This document shows positions 43,514 to 52,618 of a stretch of DNA of 64,000 bases, piece after piece; position 1 is the first letter of the stretch, and the number at the start of each line of letters is the position of its first letter. The notes under the pieces were generated by a model. It worked only from the letters and a program-made list of their open reading frames with translations. It made no database searches and was not told the origin of the DNA. This DNA is from JAPPHA01 sp963662705 (lineage in GTDB: Bacteria > Pseudomonadota > Alphaproteobacteria > Rhodobacterales > Rhodobacteraceae): the NCBI GenBank assembly GCA_963662705.2, contig OY759767.1:1736001-1800000 (forward strand). Reading direction: 5' to 3'. The position numbers and the translations under genes are program-made.

Positions 43514-44985
43514 GCAGTCTCTGGACATTCCGGGAAGCTGAACGTGCGACGGGTGGCACCAGCACCCGTCCCTGGCGTGCCGACGATGTCTCCATCGATA
43601 CGCGGCGGAATATTGATCGGGCGATCTTTTGTGCAATTATCGACAAGCGGGACGGGCACGAGTTCGTCGGCCAGGCGTTCAGGATGGGCGCGGCAGCTGC
43701 GATCGTGTCGCGAATTCCCCCGGATCTGCCGGAGCGCCATCCACTTCTCTTGGTCGGGGACACCTTGCAGGCACTCGGGTCCCTGGGAGCTGCGGCCCGC
43801 CAGAGGGCAAAAGGAACCGTCATCGGCGTCACGGGATCGGTGGGAAAAACCGGTACCAAGGACATGATTCGTACCGTGCTGGACGGGCAGGGGATCGTCC
43901 ATGCAGCCGAACGCAGTTTCAATAATCATCTCGGCGTTCCGCTGACGCTGGCACGCATGCCACGGGACGCCACCCACACCGTCGTCGAGATCGGGATGAA
44001 TCGCCCCGGCGAGATCACGCCGCTTGCGAGGCTCGCGGATCTCGATGTCGCCCTCGTCACGACGGTCGCCCCTGTCCACATGGCCGCGTTTGACAATTTG
44101 GACGACATCGCCAGGGCCAAGGCGGAGGTTTTTTCCGGGCTCAGGCCTGGAGGTTCGGCAATCATCAATCGCGACCTGGGGACTTTCGGGATCCTGGAGG
44201 CGGCAGCCAAAAACGCGGGCGCCGCGGTGGTGACGTTCGGTCGCTCGGACCACGCCGATTTCCAGCTGATCTCGGTCGAATCGGACGAACTGTCGACCGT
44301 CGTTTCCTGTCGCGCCCGCGGCCGGACCGTGACTGCACGGCTCTCGGCGCCGGTGCCGCACCTGGCTCTCAACCTTTTAGGAGTTCTAGCCGTCGTTGAT
44401 GCAGTGGGCCTGGAGCTTGGTGCCGCCATTGATGCACTTCCTGGCTGGCAGGTGCCTGACGGGCGCGGCAACAGGTTCCGGGTGCGTTTTCGCGAGGATG
44501 TCGGCGGGGCCGTGGAAATCATTGACGAAAGCTACAATGCCAATCCGACATCGATGGGCGCGGCGCTGGAGGCGCTTGCGGGCGCTGTCCCGGGCAAGCG
44601 GGATGCCGCGGGCAATGCCGGAAGGCGCGTTGCCGTCCTTGGAGACATGCTCGAACTCGGTACCGACGAAAGGCGGCAACATGCCCAACTGGCCCGTCAT
44701 CCGGCACTGAGGCGAATCGACAGGATTCACACGGTTGGCAACCTGATGCGCTCGCTCCATGATGCCCTGCCGGAAAGCAAACGCGGAGAATGGCACGAGG
44801 ACTCGGACGGACTCGCCGGCAGGATCTCGGAACTTCTCGCACCGGGAGACGTCGCCATGCTGAAAGGTTCGGCGGGCGCCAGGGTGGGCAAGGTCGTCGA
44901 GGCCATCAGGTGTGCCGGTGTTGAACCAGACAGGCGCCGGGGAAGTACGGACCGTCGACCCGGGCACGCGGGAATCTCGGAATAG
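43510..44985 (+). CDS. murF: UDP-N-acetylmuramoyl-tripeptide--D-alanyl-D-alanine ligase
   Basis: A 491-residue Mur ligase that adds D-Ala-D-Ala to complete the stem peptide. ATP loop VTGSVGKTGTKDM near 117, NNHLGVPLTLARMP, then VEIGMNRPGEI, and EIIDESYNANPTSM are MurF-specific. The C-terminal domain includes VAVLGDMLELG. It starts within the murE stop (4-nt overlap). It works with Ddl, encoded later in the same cluster. Confidence 0.95.
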   Translation: MSSLWTFREAERATGGTSTRPWRADDVSIDTRRNIDRAIFCAIIDKRDGHEFVGQAFRMGAAAAIVSRIPPDLPERHPLLLVGDTLQALGSLGAAARQRAKGTVIGVTGSVGKTGTKDMIRTVLDGQGIVHAAERSFNNHLGVPLTLARMPRDATHTVVEIGMNRPGEITPLARLADLDVALVTTVAPVHMAAFDNLDDIARAKAEVFSGLRPGGSAIINRDLGTFGILEAAAKNAGAAVVTFGRSDHADFQLISVESDELSTVVSCRARGRTVTARLSAPVPHLALNLLGVLAVVDAVGLELGAAIDALPGWQVPDGRGNRFRVRFREDVGGAVEIIDESYNANPTSMGAALEALAGAVPGKRDAAGNAGRRVAVLGDMLELGTDERRQHAQLARHPALRRIDRIHTVGNLMRSLHDALPESKRGEWHEDSDGLAGRISELLAPGDVAMLKGSAGARVGKVVEAIRCAGVEPDRRRGSTDRRPGHAGISE

Positions 44986-45018
44986 ACAGCACTATCGACA
45001 TCACAGGTACGGAACCCG

Positions 45019-46107
45019 ATGTTATATTTTCTCAGCGAATTTTCAGACGGCGGCGATGCTTTCAACCTGTTTCGCTACATCACCTTCCGGTCGGGATGCG
45101 CATTCCTTACCGCTCTCGTCGTGAGTTTCCTCTTCGGCGGAAGATTCATCCGGTTCCTGCAGCGCTACCAGGGAAACGGCCAGCCGATTCGGGACGATGG
45201 TCCGGAGGGCCATTTGCTGGCCAAGTCCGGAACACCAACCATGGGAGGGGTGTTCATTCTTGGAACCCTGACCGCGTCGACATTGATGTGGGCCCGTCCG
45301 GACAACCACTACATCTGGATCATTCTTCTGGTCACGACCGGGTTCGGGCTGATCGGGTTCGCTGATGACTTCCTGAAGATCAGGAGCGGCCAGGCAAACG
45401 GTGGTTTGTCCGGACGCCTTCGTCTGCTGCTCGGGTTTTCCCTCGCGTTGGTCGCCAGCATCTGGGTCGCCGGCGTCCATCCGCAGGAGCTCTCCGGGCA
45501 GCTGGCATTCCCGGTTTTCAAGGATGCCTTACTGTCACTTGGATACCTCTTCTTTCCGTTCGCCATGATCGTCATCGTTGGTGCCGCGAATGCGGTGAAC
45601 CTGACCGACGGTCTCGATGGGCTGGCCATTGTGCCCGCGATGGTCGCGGGTTCAGCGCTGGGAATCATCGCCTACGCGGTGGGCCGCGTGGATTTCACCG
45701 AGTATCTTGATGTCCATTACGTTCCAGGCACCGGGGAAATCCTCGTCTTTACCTCGGCGCTGATCGGGAGCGGCCTCGGGTTTCTCTGGTACAACGCTCC
45801 GCCGGCGGCAGTGTTCATGGGCGACACCGGGTCTCTCGCCCTCGGCGGCGCCCTTGGCGCCGTCGCCGTGTGCACCAAGCACGAAATCGTCCTGGCAATT
45901 GTTGGGGGGCTTTTCGTGATGGAGGCGCTTTCCGTCATCATCCAGGTTATCTATTTCAAGCAAACCGGACGGCGCGTGTTCCTGATGGCGCCAATCCACC
46001 ATCATTTCGAAAAGCTCGGATGGGCCGAACCCCAGATCGTGATCCGCTTCTGGATCATCTCGCTGATCCTGGCCTTGATCGGCCTCGCAACTCTCAAGGT
46101 CCGGTGA
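45019..46107 (+). CDS. mraY: Phospho-N-acetylmuramoyl-pentapeptide-transferase
   Basis: A 362-residue inner-membrane enzyme transferring phospho-MurNAc-pentapeptide to undecaprenyl phosphate, giving lipid I. About ten hydrophobic helices are visible. Catalytic and magnesium-site segments: GTPTMGGVFIL near 75, FADDFLKI near 115, NAVNLTDGLDGLA near 194 and FMGDTGSLALGG near 267, with HHHFE close to the C-terminus. Length and order are typical. It follows murF after 33 nt. Confidence 0.96.
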   Translation: MLYFLSEFSDGGDAFNLFRYITFRSGCAFLTALVVSFLFGGRFIRFLQRYQGNGQPIRDDGPEGHLLAKSGTPTMGGVFILGTLTASTLMWARPDNHYIWIILLVTTGFGLIGFADDFLKIRSGQANGGLSGRLRLLLGFSLALVASIWVAGVHPQELSGQLAFPVFKDALLSLGYLFFPFAMIVIVGAANAVNLTDGLDGLAIVPAMVAGSALGIIAYAVGRVDFTEYLDVHYVPGTGEILVFTSALIGSGLGFLWYNAPPAAVFMGDTGSLALGGALGAVAVCTKHEIVLAIVGGLFVMEALSVIIQVIYFKQTGRRVFLMAPIHHHFEKLGWAEPQIVIRFWIISLILALIGLATLKVR

Positions 46108-47552
46108 TCCCGGTTCGCGAATTCGCCGGTCAAAAGGTTGCTGTCCTGGGGATGGGCCGATCAGGACGGGCGACCGCACGGGCGCTCGATTCGGGGGAGG
46201 CCGAGGTCATCTGCTGGGATGACGGGCTCGAGTCCCGTCTTGCTGCCGAAGGTCAGGGGTTTCGGGTGGAATCGATGGCCGGGGACGAAATATGGGCCGA
46301 CATTGCATGCCTGGTCGTGTCGCCGGGAGTTTCCCATCTCTATCCCGAACCGCACCCGATGGTGAAAATGGCCTGGCAATATGGTGTACCAGTCGACAAT
46401 GACATCGGACTGTTCTTCAGAAACTGGAATTCGGCGGATTGTGACGATGCGGACTTTGAGGATTTCGAGGAAAATGGCGTCATCCCGCATTTCGTCTGCG
46501 TCACCGGATCGAATGGGAAGTCGACGACGGCGGCCCTGATCGGGCATCTCCTCGATTCGGCGGGGCGGAGGGTCCAGGTTGGTGGGAACATCGGCCGCCC
46601 GGTTCTGGACCTCGAACCCGTTTCCGACGGGGAGTTCGTGATCCTGGAACTGTCTTCGTACCAGATCGAACTTGCCCGGACCCTCACCCCCGACATCGCC
46701 GTGTTCCTGAACTTTTCGCCTGATCACCTTGATCGCCATGGTGGTGTCGGGGGTTACTTTGCCGCAAAGCGCCGGCTGTTTAGCGAAGGGGCACCGGAGC
46801 GGCAGGTTATTGGCGTGGACGAAATGGAAGGGGAGTTTCTCGCTGCGCACGCGAATGACGACCTGTTGGAAGTGGATTCGTTGATCCGGATTTCGGCGCA
46901 GCGACCGATCGAAGGCGACGATTGGTCGGTCTCGGTCAAGAACGGGTTCCTGGTCGAACGCCGGCGTGGACGGCAAGTCGCTTCGGTCGACTTGCGCGAC
47001 ATTCGGAACCTCCGCGGTACCCACAACTGGCAGAATGCATGTGCGGCCTTCGCTGTGTGCCGGAGTTCCGGACTGGCACCGAAGCTTTTGCCGCGCGGTC
47101 TTGCCAGTTTTCCCGGGCTTCCTCACCGGTGCCAGGTTGTCGGAGAATACGGCGGCGTGTCGTTCGTGAATGACTCCAAGGCGACCAACGCGGATGCGGC
47201 TGCGCGGGCTCTTTCGGTGTACCGGAACATCCGCTGGATCGCGGGGGGCAGGGCAAAGGAAGGGGGAATCGCCTCGATTTCCGGTGGACTCGACAATGTG
47301 CGCAAGGTTTATCTTGTCGGGGAGGCCGCTGACCTGTTCCGTCGCCAGCTGGGTGGCAGGAGCCTGGTCTTATCCGGCACGATTGACGAGGCGGTCAATT
47401 CCGCCGCGGCAGAGGCCGAGCCCGGAGATGTCGTCCTGTTGTCACCGGCCGCGGCGAGCTTCGACCAGTTCGCGGATTTCGAGGCGCGGGGCGACGCGTT
47501 TGTCGAGGCCGTCAGGAGCGTGATGCAAAGAGAGCCAGCGGAACGTCGCTGA
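46104..47552 (+). CDS. murD: UDP-N-acetylmuramoyl-L-alanine--D-glutamate ligase
   Basis: A 482-residue Mur ligase adding D-glutamate. A GTG at 46104 overlaps the mraY stop as GTGA. The N-terminal Rossmann-like motif is VAVLGMGRSGRATARAL, the ATP loop VTGSNGKSTTAALIGHLL near 131, then ELSSYQIE, NFSPDHLDRHG, FVNDSKATNADAA and WIAGGRAKEGG. All motifs look intact. The cluster is then interrupted by about 1.4 kb of antisense genes before ftsW. Confidence 0.95.
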   Translation: MIPVREFAGQKVAVLGMGRSGRATARALDSGEAEVICWDDGLESRLAAEGQGFRVESMAGDEIWADIACLVVSPGVSHLYPEPHPMVKMAWQYGVPVDNDIGLFFRNWNSADCDDADFEDFEENGVIPHFVCVTGSNGKSTTAALIGHLLDSAGRRVQVGGNIGRPVLDLEPVSDGEFVILELSSYQIELARTLTPDIAVFLNFSPDHLDRHGGVGGYFAAKRRLFSEGAPERQVIGVDEMEGEFLAAHANDDLLEVDSLIRISAQRPIEGDDWSVSVKNGFLVERRRGRQVASVDLRDIRNLRGTHNWQNACAAFAVCRSSGLAPKLLPRGLASFPGLPHRCQVVGEYGGVSFVNDSKATNADAAARALSVYRNIRWIAGGRAKEGGIASISGGLDNVRKVYLVGEAADLFRRQLGGRSLVLSGTIDEAVNSAAAEAEPGDVVLLSPAAASFDQFADFEARGDAFVEAVRSVMQREPAERR

Positions 47553-47581
47553 CCCTCGCATCTCAGTGTGCGACGGCGGCG

Positions 47582-47806
47582 TCACTGGCTGCGAGAAGGG
47601 TCTCCCCTCCATTTCCGTTTTCGCGTGCCTGCACCGCAATTCGGGCAGAACGCGGGTCGAACCGACCGCGGGATGCGAGCCCGACAAGCCATGCAAATCA
47701 GGGCGCCCGAACGGCGTTCGACATGCCAGTGGCCTTTGCCCTGATGCCTGCGGTCCGCCTGGTACGGGGCGCGGAGCCGGTCGTCGTTCCAGTCAGGCCG
47801 CTCCAT
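47582..47806 (-). CDS. Possible small zinc-ribbon protein, unrecognised
   Basis: A possible 74-residue protein, antisense to the division cluster. The C-terminal half has a four-cysteine zinc-ribbon pattern, CMAC then CPNC about 15 residues later, followed by a basic tail. The first 40 residues are charged. I do not recognise a family, and the start (ATG 47806) lacks a strong ribosome site. It may be genuine or a GC-rich spurious frame. Confidence 0.3.
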   Translation of the reverse strand: MERPDWNDDRLRAPYQADRRHQGKGHWHVERRSGALICMACRARIPRSVRPAFCPNCGAGTRKRKWRGDPSRSQ

Positions 47807-48030
47807 GGTCGAGCCCCGGCTCCGGGCGAAGTTCCAGAATACAGCGTCGAAGCTGAAATCTGCCGTTTTCTGCAATGTCGAAGGTCTTGTTCATGTGGCT
47901 GACAGGTCAAGGCGCGCAAACCCTGACAGGCAATTCTCGTCTTGCAGGAATCATCTTTCGAATTTTGGATTGGTCCCGGTCTCGGCTCAATTCGCCATAT
48001 GGAGGGGGGACTCAGGCTTCACGGGGTCGT

Positions 48031-48294
48031 CTACTTTGACTGGAGGGCCTGCACGTACGCTGTCAACACAGCCGCCATCCGCCCAGTATGACCTTTTGGG
48101 ATCTCCGATCTGAATAATTCAAACACATCGGGCAGGACGCACGTTCTGACATTTGCCTTGGAACAGGGAGGATTCACCTTCGCTCTTGCCCAGAATAATT
48201 CGTTCAATTCAGGGATTTCACCATGATCAATCTCGGGGTCTTGCCGAGCTGCCAACTCTTCAGGAGTCAGGAGTTTGCCGTAACGTTCATTCAT
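48031..48294 (-). CDS. brnA: BrnA family antitoxin
   Basis: An 87-residue protein with the BrnA pattern: an N-terminal acidic region ending IPELNELFWARAKV, then a ribbon-helix-helix-like part VRTCVLPDVFELFRSEIP and KGHTGRMAAVLTAYVQAL, equivalent to the usual G-x-x-x-R-[IM]-N-A-V-L-R-x-Y. BrnA neutralises the BrnT RNase and represses the operon. Its ATG overlaps the brnT stop by 8 nt, the usual toxin-first order of this system. It lies antisense within the dcw cluster. Confidence 0.85.
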   Translation of the reverse strand: MNERYGKLLTPEELAARQDPEIDHGEIPELNELFWARAKVNPPCSKANVRTCVLPDVFELFRSEIPKGHTGRMAAVLTAYVQALQSK

Positions 48295-48574
48295 ATCTTC
48301 TTCTTGCCGTTCTGTTTGCTCGTCGTGCCGAAATCATCCGACAAACGCCGGCGCGGTCCATATGGAAGACCGTTGCAACTGTCAGGCCATCGATCATTCC
48401 GATTCTGGTCCCGCGCATCTCATCATAGTCGGGGCTGCCGTCCACCATGCCGGTCGCAAACCCGAAAAGAATGCAGTGCGCGTCTTCGAAACTCGAACCG
48501 TGCTTCGTGATGTACTGTCGGTTCTTGCGGTTGTCCCATTCAAATTTCACCAGCACATTCCATTTGAATTGCAT
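48287..48574 (-). CDS. brnT: BrnT family toxin
   Basis: About 95 residues from the ATG at 48574; other possible starts are the ATG at 48613 and the GTG at 48550, which begins VKFEWDNRKNRQYITKHG, the usual N-terminus. BrnT hallmarks: FEWDNRKN, HGSSFEDAHCIL, then a DYDE-containing segment, VATVFHMD and the closing RMISARRANRTARRRYE. BrnT is a RelE-fold ribonuclease that arrests translation under stress. All recognisable blocks are present, so it could be active. First gene of the brnTA pair, antisense between murD and ftsW. Confidence 0.85.
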   Translation of the reverse strand: MQFKWNVLVKFEWDNRKNRQYITKHGSSFEDAHCILFGFATGMVDGSPDYDEMRGTRIGMIDGLTVATVFHMDRAGVCRMISARRANRTARRRYE

Positions 48575-48664
48575 GACTTTTTCAAACCTGTCACGGACCA
48601 GGATTTTCGCCACTTCCTGCTCTCCGGAACCTCGCCATGACTTTTCGACGCCCTTCTCGATGTG

Positions 48665-48883
48665 TCAGGCGGGAAAAAGATCCTGACAGAACGCGCGACA
48701 GTCTCGGAGATCGTGCTTCATTCGCCACAGCGCGCCGTAAACGGCCAGATCGTTGAGCACGCCGAAATCCCGGACAGCAGGCACCAGAAAAGGCGGATAA
48801 GCGTTTGACCTGGTTTGGATCGGGTAGCGAGACATTTTTTTCTGGATTTCAGCGCGGCTTCTATTCATACTGGCCTGCAACAA
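48665..48883 (-). CDS. Possible small protein, unrecognised
   Basis: A 72-codon minus-strand frame upstream of brnT (an internal ATG gives 67). Its C-terminal part, VLNDLAVYGALWRMKHDLRD, has balanced amphipathic composition unlike the usual arginine-rich shadow frames here. No family was recognised, and no good Shine-Dalgarno was seen. It could be a third gene of the inserted cassette or chance. Confidence 0.22.
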   Translation of the reverse strand: MLQASMNRSRAEIQKKMSRYPIQTRSNAYPPFLVPAVRDFGVLNDLAVYGALWRMKHDLRDCRAFCQDLFPA

Positions 48884-48938
48884 ACGCCGGGAAAAGGCGG
48901 GACGAACGAATAGGCAGGTTCGGGCACAGGCAAGGCAA

Positions 48939-50123
48939 ATGACGGGAATCGTCTACGGCCCTGTGGAAGTCAACACGGGTGAGCCAGTTCTTCCGCAGTG
49001 GTGGGGGACGGTCGACCGATGGACGCTCGCGTGCATATTTCTCCTCGCCCTCATCGGGCTGGTCATGGCGCTCGCGGCATCCCCCGCGATTGCCGGGCGC
49101 AACGACCTTGACCCGTTCTATTATTTCTATCGCCAGGCGTTTTTTACCCTGCTGGCACTCGCCAGCATGGTCGTGGTGTCGATCATGTCGGTCGAGGTGC
49201 TGCGCAGGCTCTGCATCCTGGGATTCGTGGCCGGAACGGCCGCGTTGGTCCTGCTGCCATTCCTCGGGACCGATTTCGGCAAGGAGGCGACGCGATGGTA
49301 CTCGCTCGGGTTCGTATCGTTCCAGCCATCGGAATTCGCAAAGCCCTTTTTCATCGTGACGGCAGCCTGGTTTCTTTCCGCAAAGGGCGTCACGACAACC
49401 GCGTCTGGTACGCGAGTTTCCTTTTTTCTCGCGATGATCATGATCGGCCTGCTGATTGTGCAGCCCGACTTCGGGCAGGCCAGCCTGTTCCTCGCTGCGT
49501 GGATGCTGATGTATTTCGTTGCTGGCGCCCCGGTGCTGATTCTTTTCGGCCTCGCCGTCGCGACTGTTCTCGGTGGAGTTGTCGCCTTCAATTCGTCGGA
49601 ACATTTCGCAAGGAGAATTATCGGGTTTCTCGACAGGGATCCGAACCCGAACTCCCAGGCCGGATATGTCGAGAGCGCCATTCGAAGCGGCGGCAATTTC
49701 GGTGTCGGCGTCGGTGAGGGAAAGATCAAGTGGACGCTCCCGGACGCGCATACCGACTATATCATAGCGGTGGCCGCGGAAGAGTACGGGCTCATGCTTG
49801 TCTTGCTGATCGTCCTGCTGTTTCTGACGATCACCGTATCCTCCCTTGTGCGCATCCGGCGCAGGTGCGACATGTTTACACGAATTGCGGGCACGGGTCT
49901 CACGTCCATCTTTGCGCTCCAGGGGCTGATCAACATGGGTGTCGCCGCCCGTTTGCTCCCGGCCAAGGGCATGACCCTTCCATTCGTCAGTTACGGCGGT
50001 TCGTCCATCCTGGCGACCGCGTTCCTGATGGGTGTGCTGTTGGCGTTTACCAGGGCCAGGCCGCTCAGGGACATGGACGGAGTGCTCGGCACGATGGACC
50101 GAGCCGTGATCCGGGCGGCCTGA
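48939..50123 (+). CDS. ftsW: Peptidoglycan glycosyltransferase FtsW
   Basis: A 394-residue SEDS-family membrane protein polymerising lipid II at the septum with FtsI. Hydrophobic helices number about ten. Family segments: GKEATRWYSLGFVSFQPSEF near 111-130, the conserved PDFGQASL with catalytic-type Asp near 175, SAIRSGGNFGVGVGEGKIKW in the large loop, DYIIAVAAEEYGL and the C-terminal LPFVSYGGSSIL. The ATG lies 55 nt beyond the antisense frame. The stop is directly followed by the murG ATG. Confidence 0.95.
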   Translation: MTGIVYGPVEVNTGEPVLPQWWGTVDRWTLACIFLLALIGLVMALAASPAIAGRNDLDPFYYFYRQAFFTLLALASMVVVSIMSVEVLRRLCILGFVAGTAALVLLPFLGTDFGKEATRWYSLGFVSFQPSEFAKPFFIVTAAWFLSAKGVTTTASGTRVSFFLAMIMIGLLIVQPDFGQASLFLAAWMLMYFVAGAPVLILFGLAVATVLGGVVAFNSSEHFARRIIGFLDRDPNPNSQAGYVESAIRSGGNFGVGVGEGKIKWTLPDAHTDYIIAVAAEEYGLMLVLLIVLLFLTITVSSLVRIRRRCDMFTRIAGTGLTSIFALQGLINMGVAARLLPAKGMTLPFVSYGGSSILATAFLMGVLLAFTRARPLRDMDGVLGTMDRAVIRAA

Positions 50124-51227
50124 ATGAACCGGATGCCGCTCCTCATGATCGCGGCCGGAGGCACCGGCGGACACATGTTTCCCGCCCAGGCCCTGGCCGA
50201 GACAATGTTGCGCCGCGGCTGGCGCGTTATGCTGACGACCGATGACCGCGGAGCGCGTTTCATCGACAGTTTTCCGGATGAAATCCTCCTTCGGGTCGTC
50301 AAGTCGGGAACGTTTTCCAGGGGAAGCCTGGCTGAAAGGGCCGCTGTTCCGTTGCGCCTCGTCGCCGGGACGTGCTCGGCGCTGAGGGTGATGCTGCGCG
50401 ACCGGCCAGGCGCCGTCGCCGGGTTCGGCGGTTACCCGGCAGTTCCTGCCATGGCCGCCGCAGTCCTTTGCGGCATTCCGACCTTGATCCACGAACAGAA
50501 CGGAGTCCTCGGACGTGCCAACCGGATGTTCGTTCGCCGCGTCGACCATGTTGCGCTCAGTATCTGGCCCATGTCTCTCCCCGACGGCGTGTCATCCGTC
50601 CACACCGGCAATCCGGTCCGGAACACGGTCAGGTCCCACGCGGGCGCACCGTACAGCCCGCCCGGAGATGGGACGATCCGAATCCTTGTCGTGGGCGGGT
50701 CCCAGGGAGCCCGCATACTGTCGGATGTCGTGCCCGATGCCTGTGCGTTGCTGCCGGAGTCCGTCAGGTCCATGGTGCAGGTCACCCAGCAGGCACGGGA
50801 GGCCGACGTCGCTGCGACTGCCGAGGCCTTCGAAGATGCCGGAGTCGACGCCGAGGTCGCTTCCTTTTTTGACGACGTTCCGCGCCTGATGGCCGAAACC
50901 CACCTGGTGATTTCGCGCGCGGGCGCATCAACCGTCGCGGAGATTGCCGCAATCGGTCGGCCCTCGGTACTGATTCCGTTCGCCGCTGCCGTGCGCGATG
51001 AGCAGAGTTCGAATGCGCGGCTTTTGACCGGGGTCGGCGCTGCGATTGTCTTTCACGAAACGGAATTTTCGCCTGCCACACTCGCGGAATCGATCATGGA
51101 CATCGTCGCGACACCTGGGCGGGCCTCCAGTATGGCGGAAGCGGCATCGATGGTTGGCAGACCCCGGGCGGCCGAAACACTCGGAGACCTGGTCGAGGAC
51201 ATGGCAAAGGGAAGGTCCGGCCCGTGA
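50124..51227 (+). CDS. murG: UDP-GlcNAc:lipid I N-acetylglucosaminyltransferase MurG
   Basis: A 367-residue peripheral GT-B glycosyltransferase that completes lipid II. The glycine-rich loop AAGGTGGHMFPAQALAE is near the N-terminus, then GFGGYPAVPAM, THP-type segment TLIHEQNGVLGRANR, VVGGSQGARILSDVVP, and the UDP-GlcNAc site ISRAGASTVAEIAAIGRPS, followed by IPFAAAVRDEQSSNA. It starts immediately after the ftsW stop and overlaps murC by 4 nt. Confidence 0.95.
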   Translation: MNRMPLLMIAAGGTGGHMFPAQALAETMLRRGWRVMLTTDDRGARFIDSFPDEILLRVVKSGTFSRGSLAERAAVPLRLVAGTCSALRVMLRDRPGAVAGFGGYPAVPAMAAAVLCGIPTLIHEQNGVLGRANRMFVRRVDHVALSIWPMSLPDGVSSVHTGNPVRNTVRSHAGAPYSPPGDGTIRILVVGGSQGARILSDVVPDACALLPESVRSMVQVTQQAREADVAATAEAFEDAGVDAEVASFFDDVPRLMAETHLVISRAGASTVAEIAAIGRPSVLIPFAAAVRDEQSSNARLLTGVGAAIVFHETEFSPATLAESIMDIVATPGRASSMAEAASMVGRPRAAETLGDLVEDMAKGRSGP

Positions 51228-52618
51228 GTGCGGCAACGAGACTCCCCCAACAGTTGGGCCCGGTCCATTTTGTCGGCATCGGCGGCATCGGCATGTCCGG
51301 AATCGCGGAGGTGCTTCTCAACCATGGCTACGTGGTCCAGGGGTCCGACCTGAAATCGAGCCTGCTGACCGAACGCCTCGTGCGCCTCGGCGCGAGGGTC
51401 TGGATCGGGCAGCGCGAGTCCAACGTGGACGGCGCCGATGTCGTGGTCGTGTCCACGGCAATCCGGGCGGACAACCCCGAACTCAGGGTTGCCCGGTCCC
51501 GCCGGCTCCCCGTCGTCCGCCGGGCCGACATGCTGGCAGAGTTGATGCGCCTGAAGCTGAACGTTGCGGTTGCCGGCACGCACGGCAAAACCACGACGAC
51601 GACGCTGGTCGCGACCCTGCTCGATGCCGGTGGCATGGACCCGACTGTCATCAATGGCGGAATCATCCACGCCTACGGGTCGAACGCGCGCGTGGGACGC
51701 GGAGAATGGATGGTTGTGGAAGCCGATGAGTCCGACGGAAGTTTTAATCGCCTGCCTGCCACGATCGCGGTCGTGACCAACATCGATCCCGAACACATGG
51801 AACACTACGGCAATTTCGATGCCCTTCGGCAGGCATTCCAGACATTTGTTTCGAATATCCCTTTTTACGGGGTCGCGATTTGCAATACCGATCATGCGGA
51901 AGTTCGTTCGATGGTGGCGAACCTGCGTGACAGGCGGGTGATCAGATACGGATTTGGAGATGATTCAGACGTCTGCGGTCTGAACCTTGCCTTCGGCAAC
52001 GGCGCGGCCGTCTTTGATCTTCACCTGAGGAATGAAGACCTGATTGTCGAGGACATGCGTCTTCCCATGCTCGGCGAGCACAATGTTTCCAATGCCCTTG
52101 CCGCCATCGCGGTTGCGCGGCACCTCGGGCTCGACATCGCGCAGATTCGCGAGGCGCTCGGCGTGTTTCGCGGAGTGAATCGCCGCTTTACCCATGTCGG
52201 GACAGTGAACGGCGTCAATGTGATCGATGACTACGCACATCATCCCGTCGAGTTGGCGGCTGCCCTCAGGGCCGCACGCCAGTCAACCTCCGGTCGCGTG
52301 GTCGCCGTGCATCAACCGCACCGATACACCCGACTGCACAGCCTTTTTGACGACATGTGCGGCTGTTTCGGCGATGCGGACGTGGTTGCGATCAGTGAGG
52401 TGTACGCGGCCGGCGAGATCCCGATCGAAGGCGCGGACCGAGACAGTCTTGTCTCGGAGCTACGGCGTTTCGGTCATCGAAATGTTCACGCCATCGAGGG
52501 CCAGGCAGGATTCGGTGAATTCGTTGACGCGCACACACGCCCGGGTGACCTGCTGATCTGCCTCGGCGCAGGTTCGATCTCAGCCTGGGCTCACGACCTG
52601 GTTGCGGGAGCCGATTGA
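51224..52618 (+). CDS. murC: UDP-N-acetylmuramate--L-alanine ligase
   Basis: A 464-residue Mur ligase adding the first stem residue. GTG start overlapping the murG stop. Nucleotide-fold motif FVGIGGIGMSGIAEVL, ATP loop AGTHGKTTTTTLVATLL near 116-132, VEADESDGSF, TNIDPEHMEHYG, and IDDYAHHPVELAAAL in the C-terminal domain. Length and motifs are typical. It shares one base with murB. Confidence 0.95.
   Translation: MSAATRLPQQLGPVHFVGIGGIGMSGIAEVLLNHGYVVQGSDLKSSLLTERLVRLGARVWIGQRESNVDGADVVVVSTAIRADNPELRVARSRRLPVVRRADMLAELMRLKLNVAVAGTHGKTTTTTLVATLLDAGGMDPTVINGGIIHAYGSNARVGRGEWMVVEADESDGSFNRLPATIAVVTNIDPEHMEHYGNFDALRQAFQTFVSNIPFYGVAICNTDHAEVRSMVANLRDRRVIRYGFGDDSDVCGLNLAFGNGAAVFDLHLRNEDLIVEDMRLPMLGEHNVSNALAAIAVARHLGLDIAQIREALGVFRGVNRRFTHVGTVNGVNVIDDYAHHPVELAAALRAARQSTSGRVVAVHQPHRYTRLHSLFDDMCGCFGDADVVAISEVYAAGEIPIEGADRDSLVSELRRFGHRNVHAIEGQAGFGEFVDAHTRPGDLLICLGAGSISAWAHDLVAGAD

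Noticed and set aside
48861..50549. A 562-codon minus-strand frame antisense to ftsW and murG
   Set aside because: The plus-strand ftsW and murG are unmistakable by motif. The antisense frame is an Arg/Gly/His-rich shadow created by codon bias.
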